A stretch of DNA of 11,003 nucleotides from JAGXLC01 sp046545815. GTDB lineage: Bacteria > Bacteroidota > Bacteroidia > Bacteroidales > UBA12077. The stretch's first letter is position 1. Each line of letters starts with the position of its first letter. Both the position numbers and the translations under genes were made by a program. The stretch lies in assembly GCA_046545815.1 (NCBI GenBank), contig JBKGZA010000109.1, positions 1 to 11,003 of the forward strand, read 5' to 3'. Under the pieces are notes generated by a model. The model was not told the origin of the DNA. It did not search any database and worked only from the letters and a program-made list of their open reading frames with translations. Shown in pieces: positions 7,329 through 11,003 of this stretch.

Positions 7329-7688
7329 TTATCCTCCGGCCTTTTTTGCCTTATAACCTTTTCCCATCAAAAAATCCACCACATCATCCCTAAGATCGCC
7401 CTGGATAATGAGTTCTCCGCTTTTTACAGAACCGCCTACACCCATTTTGGTTTTGATTTCCTTACCCAGATCTTTCATATCCTCTTCTTTGCCTATAAAA
7501 CCCGTAACCAGAGTTACTTCCTTACCTTTCCGGTGACGCCTGTCGAGACTGACCCTCAAATCCTGCTGTTCCGGGGGTAAAGTTTCCTGTTCGGAATGTT
7601 CATCCGTACTGTTTTGAAAATTGGGATTCGTGGAATAGACAATGCCGGAATTCTTATTTTTTTTCTTCTTCTTGTTTTTCTTACTCAT
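7329..7688 (-). CDS. yciH: SUI1/YciH-family translation factor
   Basis: This 119-residue protein is a bacterial relative of eukaryotic initiation factor eIF1 (SUI1). Residues 1-13 are almost all Lys/Asn/Ser (SKKNKKKKKNKN), a basic tail likely to contact rRNA. A low-complexity linker to about 42 is followed by the SUI1 fold at 43-116: LRVSLDRRHRKGKEVTLVTGF, LGKEIKTKMGVGGSVKSGELIIQGD and the closing GYKAKKAGG, which parallels E. coli YciH GMKVKLAGG. YciH proteins bind the small ribosomal subunit near the P site and affect start-site selection fidelity or initiation under stress; this is family knowledge, not seen here. The gene is divergent from typA, another ribosome-acting gene, across 111 nt containing a promoter box on each strand. 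Confidence 0.95.
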   Translation of the reverse strand: MSKKNKKKKKNKNSGIVYSTNPNFQNSTDEHSEQETLPPEQQDLRVSLDRRHRKGKEVTLVTGFIGKEEDMKDLGKEIKTKMGVGGSVKSGELIIQGDLRDDVVDFLMGKGYKAKKAGG

Positions 7689-7722
7689 AAGCCAGGTATA
7701 TTAATTTATCTCAGGTATATTA

Positions 7723-7730
7723 CAAAGGTA
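7723..7730 (-). promoter_or_regulatory. Bacteroidota-type -7 box for yciH
   Basis: The minus strand reads TACCTTTG, identical to the box before carA and a perfect TAnnTTTG match. It predicts a leader of about 30 nt before the yciH ATG at 7688. As at carA, the -33 position is a T-run (about 7744-7752) with no clean TTTG. Confidence 0.5.
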
Positions 7731-7754
7731 TGAAAAGAATTGCGAAAAAAAATT

Positions 7755-7762
7755 TAGCTTTG
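7755..7762 (+). promoter_or_regulatory. Candidate -7 box for typA
   Basis: The plus strand reads TAGCTTTG, matching TAnnTTTG, about 38 nt before the typA ATG. No TTG-type -33 element sits at the expected 19-21 nt spacing; the only nearby TTG (7740-7742) is too close. The box is 24 nt from the oppositely oriented yciH box, so polymerases at the two could interfere. Confidence 0.35.
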
Positions 7763-7799
7763 GAGATCATTTTACAATGCTTTATTTTTCAGTAAAATC

Positions 7800-9614
7800 A
7801 TGACAAATATTAGAAATATAGCGCTTATAGCCCATGTAGACCATGGAAAAACAACCATTGTAGACCGGATTCTTCATCAGGTAAAACTCTTCAGGGAAAA
7901 CCAGGAGGTTCAGGATTTAATACTGGATTCCAATGATCTGGAGAGGGAAAGGGGCATCACCATTCTTTCAAAAAATGTATCGGTGAGATATAAAGAAACC
8001 AAGATCAACATCATTGATACCCCGGGTCATTCCGATTTTGGCGGCGAAGTGGAACGTGTTCTGAACATGGCGGACGGTGTCCTGCTATTGGTAGATGCCC
8101 TGGAAGGCCCTATGCCCCAGACCCGCTTTGTGCTTCAAAAAGCTTTAAAGTTAGGACTCAAGCCCATTGTAGTCATCAACAAGGTGGACAAACCCAACTG
8201 TTCGCCGGAAGAAGTACAGGAATCGGTATTTGATCTGATGTTCCACCTGAACGCCACGGAAGAACAGCTTGATTTTCCTACCGTATTCGGCTCGTCCAAG
8301 GAAGGATGGATGTCTAATGATTACCGGTATCCTTCCAACGATGTATCCCATCTTCTGGATACCATACTGGATCACATCCAACCTCCCAAAGAAGCCCCGG
8401 GCACGCTGCAGCTTCAGGTAAGCTCCATTGATTATTCCTCCTACCTGGGCCGGATAGCCGTTGGCAGGATATCCAGGGGATCCATCCAGACAGGCATGAG
8501 GGTGTCTGTGGTGAAAAACAACGGAACCATCATTCAATCACAGATCAAAGAGCTTTATGTATTCGAGGGACTGGGTAAAGAAAAGGTCAAAGAACCGGTG
8601 GATGCCGGAGAGATTGTCGCTGTGCTTTTGCCTGAAAATTTTGACATCGGCGATACCATCGCAGATGCAGAAAAGCCGGAAGGTCTGAAGCCCCTCCTTA
8701 TTGATGAGCCTACCATGAGCATGCTGTTTACGGTCAACAATTCCCCTTTCTATGGTCAGGAAGGGAAATATGTTACATCCAGACATCTTCATGAAAGACT
8801 TTTCAGGGAAAAGGAAAAAAACCTGGCGCTGAAGGTAGAGGAAACGGATTCTCCCGAAAAACTGAATGTTTTCGGAAGAGGGGTGCTGCATCTTTCCATT
8901 CTGGTAGAAACGATGCGGCGTGAAGGTTACGAATTCCAACTGGGTCAGCCCCAGGTGGTCATCAAAGAAGAGGAGGGAGAAACAAAGGAACCTATGGAGC
9001 TTCTGACAATTCACATTCCGGAATCTTTCTCCGGTAAAGTCATTGAGATCGTCTCCCAGCGAAAAGGAGAAATTATCAACATTGAAAACAAAAAAGGCCG
9101 AACGGCACTGGAATTTAAAATTCCTGCCAGGGGCATGATCGGCATCAACAACCTGATCCTTACATCAACCGAAGGGGAGGCAGTGATCAGCCATCGTTTT
9201 CACACTTATGAACCCTGGAAAGGTGATATACTTAATCGCCATACGGGTTCGCTCATTGCTATGGAAACAGGAACAGCCATACCCTATTCGATTGATAAGC
9301 TGCAGGATAGGGGAATCTTCTTTATAGAGCCCAACGAAAAAGTATATGCCGGTCAGGTGATAGGCGAAAACACCCGCCAGGAAGACCTTGTGGTGAACAT
9401 CACCAAAACCAAGAAGCTGACCAACATTAGGGCCGCCGGCTCCGACGATAAAACCACAGTTACTCCCGCCACCAAATTTTCTCTGGAAGAAGCCATGGAG
9501 TATATCAAAAAAGACGAGTATATTGAAGTGACGCCCCAGTCCATCCGGCTCAGAAAGATCATCCTTGATGAACATGAGCGGAAACGACTCAGGAAAAGTG
9601 AGGCCATTGCATAA
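7800..9614 (+). CDS. typA: Ribosome-binding translational GTPase TypA/BipA
   Basis: TypA/BipA is an EF-G-like GTPase that binds the 70S ribosome and helps 50S assembly and growth under cold or other stress. The 604-residue length is normal. The G-domain has all five motifs: AHVDHGKTT (11-19), RERGITI (49-55, switch I), DTPGHSDF (73-80), NKVD (127-130) and GSSKEG (164-169). Then come an EF-Tu-like beta-barrel domain (about 203-290), EF-G domain III- and V-like regions (about 305-480; ARGMIGINN and the preceding PESFSGKVIE mark the latter), and the BipA-specific C-terminal domain to 604, including HTGSLIAMETG, YAGQVIGENTR and a basic end. The ATG at 7800 lacks a Shine-Dalgarno and sits in an AT-rich leader, normal for Bacteroidota. 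The closing LTNIRAAGSDDKT block is typical of the family. Nothing appears damaged. Confidence 0.98.
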   Translation: MTNIRNIALIAHVDHGKTTIVDRILHQVKLFRENQEVQDLILDSNDLERERGITILSKNVSVRYKETKINIIDTPGHSDFGGEVERVLNMADGVLLLVDALEGPMPQTRFVLQKALKLGLKPIVVINKVDKPNCSPEEVQESVFDLMFHLNATEEQLDFPTVFGSSKEGWMSNDYRYPSNDVSHLLDTILDHIQPPKEAPGTLQLQVSSIDYSSYLGRIAVGRISRGSIQTGMRVSVVKNNGTIIQSQIKELYVFEGLGKEKVKEPVDAGEIVAVLLPENFDIGDTIADAEKPEGLKPLLIDEPTMSMLFTVNNSPFYGQEGKYVTSRHLHERLFREKEKNLALKVEETDSPEKLNVFGRGVLHLSILVETMRREGYEFQLGQPQVVIKEEEGETKEPMELLTIHIPESFSGKVIEIVSQRKGEIINIENKKGRTALEFKIPARGMIGINNLILTSTEGEAVISHRFHTYEPWKGDILNRHTGSLIAMETGTAIPYSIDKLQDRGIFFIEPNEKVYAGQVIGENTRQEDLVVNITKTKKLTNIRAAGSDDKTTVTPATKFSLEEAMEYIKKDEYIEVTPQSIRLRKIILDEHERKRLRKSEAIA

Positions 9615-9621
9615 AGTAAAA

Positions 9622-9680
9622 GTCATTTGCTGGTCATCCGTCGAATGCCGGACAAGTTTTATTGTCATTCGTGGTCAATC
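9622..9680. repeat. Weak GTCATT-type repeat cluster
   Basis: Four related heptamers occur just after typA: GTCATTT at 9622, GTCATCC at 9633, GTCATTC at 9664 and GTCAATC at 9674. Spacings (11, 31 and 10 nt) are not regular, so this is a loose cluster, possibly a decayed version of the heptad-type intergenic repeats seen near carB. The remainder of the gap up to 9804 shows no gene and no convincing terminator. Confidence 0.3.
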
Positions 9681-9804
9681 GGTTGTATTCGCAGAAATTG
9701 AAAGTATAAAAGATAAAATTTCAGGGGAGTAAAAATCACTACTGCCATCACTGATTGGTGAAACCAAATAAACAACCTACACCTGATAATTGTCCATATA
9801 AGGC

Positions 9805-10359
9805 ATGAAACGATTTAGAATATCTTCGTATTTTTATATTGGTTTCTTTTTGCTGGCAGGCATAGTGCATTATTGGCGGCTTTCCTCTAACTTCAATGAA
9901 GGTGCACTCAATAATTGCAACCCTCTGCGCTTCATGCAAAATACCCCGTCGGATACACCGGCTGATATTGCTGCCGGTCCGCTGATATTTTCCTTCTATG
10001 GGCTGCTATCCCAAATCTTCAATTCTTCAACAATCGCCTTCAATATAGGCACTGCCTTACTTGCTGCTACTCTAACCTATATACTGCTGATTTTCTCCGT
10101 TAAATTGAATTTTCATCCGTATGTACTGATTTTTATAGGAGGCTGGTCGATAATCAGTCCTTCTATACGATATGCTTTAAGCCATTATCCCCACCTGATT
10201 TTGGGCATTGTCTTCTTTCTCCTCCTATTGCTCAGCATGAAGCGGAAAAATTATTTCCTGACCGCAGTTTTTCTCATCCATCTTTTTCTCACCCATTCCA
10301 TACTTGCTATTCTATCAGTTATACCCGTTTCAGTCATGCTGATATTAAACAAACATTAA
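9805..10359 (+). CDS. Multi-pass membrane protein, possibly N-terminal fragment of a GT-C-like enzyme
   Basis: This 184-residue protein is strongly hydrophobic, with probable membrane helices at about 9-24, 56-75, 78-97, 103-120, 126-143 and 148-180. Between helices one and two is a polar loop (about 25-55) containing NEGALNNCNP and SDTPADIAAGP, laid out like the first extracytoplasmic loop of GT-C glycosyltransferases, where acidic residues act in catalysis. Members of that fold usually have 8-13 helices and 400 or more residues, so this would be only the front part. The reading frame ends in TAA directly after ILNKH, and no frame of the next 170 nt continues a recognisable membrane protein. 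It may be a truncated remnant or simply a small unknown membrane protein. ATAAGG lies five bases before the ATG. It converges on the broken DUF2461 gene. Confidence 0.6.
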   Translation: MKRFRISSYFYIGFFLLAGIVHYWRLSSNFNEGALNNCNPLRFMQNTPSDTPADIAAGPLIFSFYGLLSQIFNSSTIAFNIGTALLAATLTYILLIFSVKLNFHPYVLIFIGGWSIISPSIRYALSHYPHLILGIVFFLLLLLSMKRKNYFLTAVFLIHLFLTHSILAILSVIPVSVMLILNKH

Positions 10360-10528
10360 ATGCTGTTAAAACTTTCGTGTTAATGTCAAAAATTTATAGG
10401 TTCCACATGGCCGGCGAATATTAAACACTCATTGGCGGATATTCATTTTTTATAGGGACAGGTAACCATCAACTATGCATCATCCGCTCCAGCTTTCAAT
10501 CACCGGGTCAGGATGGTTTTAAACCCGT

Positions 10529-10996
10529 TTAGCCGGTAAAATTTTCCGCATGGAAGTCAATCGCCTCATTGATGAACTGATTTAAGAGGTAAGCCATTTC
10601 GAATGCTTCCATAACCTCTCCGGTAAGATACTCTGATGTCAGCAGATCCTCATCAAGCGTTTTCAATACCGTATAATCCTTGTAATTCAGTAAAGCAATG
10701 TCCTCAAAGTCCTTTGGAAACCCTTTGTGAGCAGTTTTAAGCTTTACATCGGTTACAATCGTTCCAAACTGTTTTTTAAAATCCGGATCATAGATGATCT
10801 CCTTAAACCGATCGGTATTTTCGTAAATCTCCGTACGTATTGCCTTTAAGCTTTCAGCAGAAGGTCTGTAAATGCCGCCCGCCGCAAACGAATTATCCGA
10901 TTCTACATGGAAATAGTAGCCGGCAAATCCGGCCCTTCTTCCGCCCGGAGCTATAAAAGCACCAAAATTTTTAGAAGTAATAGCATAATTCTGACG
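10529..10996 (-). pseudogene. DUF2461 (TIGR02453) protein lacking its N-terminal third
   Basis: The minus strand encodes 155 residues that match the C-terminal two thirds of DUF2461 proteins: NFGAFIAPGGRRAGFAGYYF, then FAAGGIYRPSAESL, an IRTEIYEN helix, KLKTAHKGFPKDFE and LLNYKDYTV, ending in NFTG at the TAA (10529-10531). Family members are typically about 220 residues and begin with a helical EWF..NR block followed by FRI.RD.RFS.DK.PYK just before NFGA. Here the residues before NFGA read RQNYAITSK, which do not match, and directly upstream in frame are TAG (10997-10999) and TAA (11000-11002). No ATG, GTG or TTG occurs in this frame before about residue 110, so no normal start exists. The other two frames to the edge do not encode the missing block. 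The simplest reading is a 5'-truncated or interrupted gene, although a sequence or assembly break at the window edge is possible. The function of DUF2461 is unknown. Confidence 0.75.
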
Positions 10997-11003
10997 CTAT
11001 TAG

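Noticed and set aside
8538..9014. Minus-strand open frames antisense to typA, including 9165-9668
   Set aside because: Shadow frames of typA, which is intact and full length on the plus strand.
10416..10450. GAATAT...ATATTC inverted repeat followed by a T-run, as a terminator between the two convergent genes
   Set aside because: Only a 6-bp stem, entirely weak pairs apart from one G-C, with a 17-nt loop; too weak to call a terminator.
1..11003. CRISPR array, tRNA/rRNA gene, insertion sequence or defence system
   Set aside because: No regularly spaced direct repeats, no cloverleaf or rRNA-like stretch, no transposase or integrase and no recognisable defence domain was seen on either strand.

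Overview
The window looks like ordinary chromosome from a member of the Bacteroidota, probably an environmental relative of the Bacteroidales/Marinilabiliales. The evidence is: TAnnTTTG-type -7 promoter boxes (the Bacteroidota sigma-ABfr pattern), start codons mostly without a clear Shine-Dalgarno, a lipid- or signal-type leader ending in QGQ, a lysine-rich YciH/SUI1 protein, and a CarAB pair that resembles eukaryotic carbamoyl phosphate synthetase more than the E. coli enzyme. The genus assignment is inference.

Layout, left to right. Positions 1-1168 (minus strand) hold an HD-domain hydrolase followed 21 nt later by a secreted TPR protein that runs off the left edge. Positions 1169-1470 are non-coding and carry two inverted 66-nt copies of a degenerate heptanucleotide repeat. 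Positions 1471-5814 (minus) are carA-carB, the glutamine-dependent carbamoyl phosphate synthetase feeding pyrimidine and arginine synthesis, with a promoter-like box just before carA. Positions 5884-7688 (minus) hold a six-helix membrane protein of unknown role, a small helical protein of unknown role and a YciH/SUI1 translation factor. A 111-nt divergent promoter region separates yciH from typA (7800-9614, plus), a ribosome-binding GTPase. The right end (9615-11003) looks eroded: a 184-residue membrane protein that reads like the front half of a larger transporter or GT-C glycosyltransferase, converging on a DUF2461 gene whose N-terminal third is missing, with two in-frame stops directly upstream.

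How the genes work together: carA and carB form one two-subunit enzyme. yciH and typA both act on translation initiation or ribosome function and share an upstream region. The rest are linked only by position. I found no CRISPR array, no RNA gene, no transposase and no clear defence or secretion system. The best candidates for a second look are the heptad-repeat inverted pair, the CPS1-like effector pocket in CarB, and the two truncated genes at the right end.
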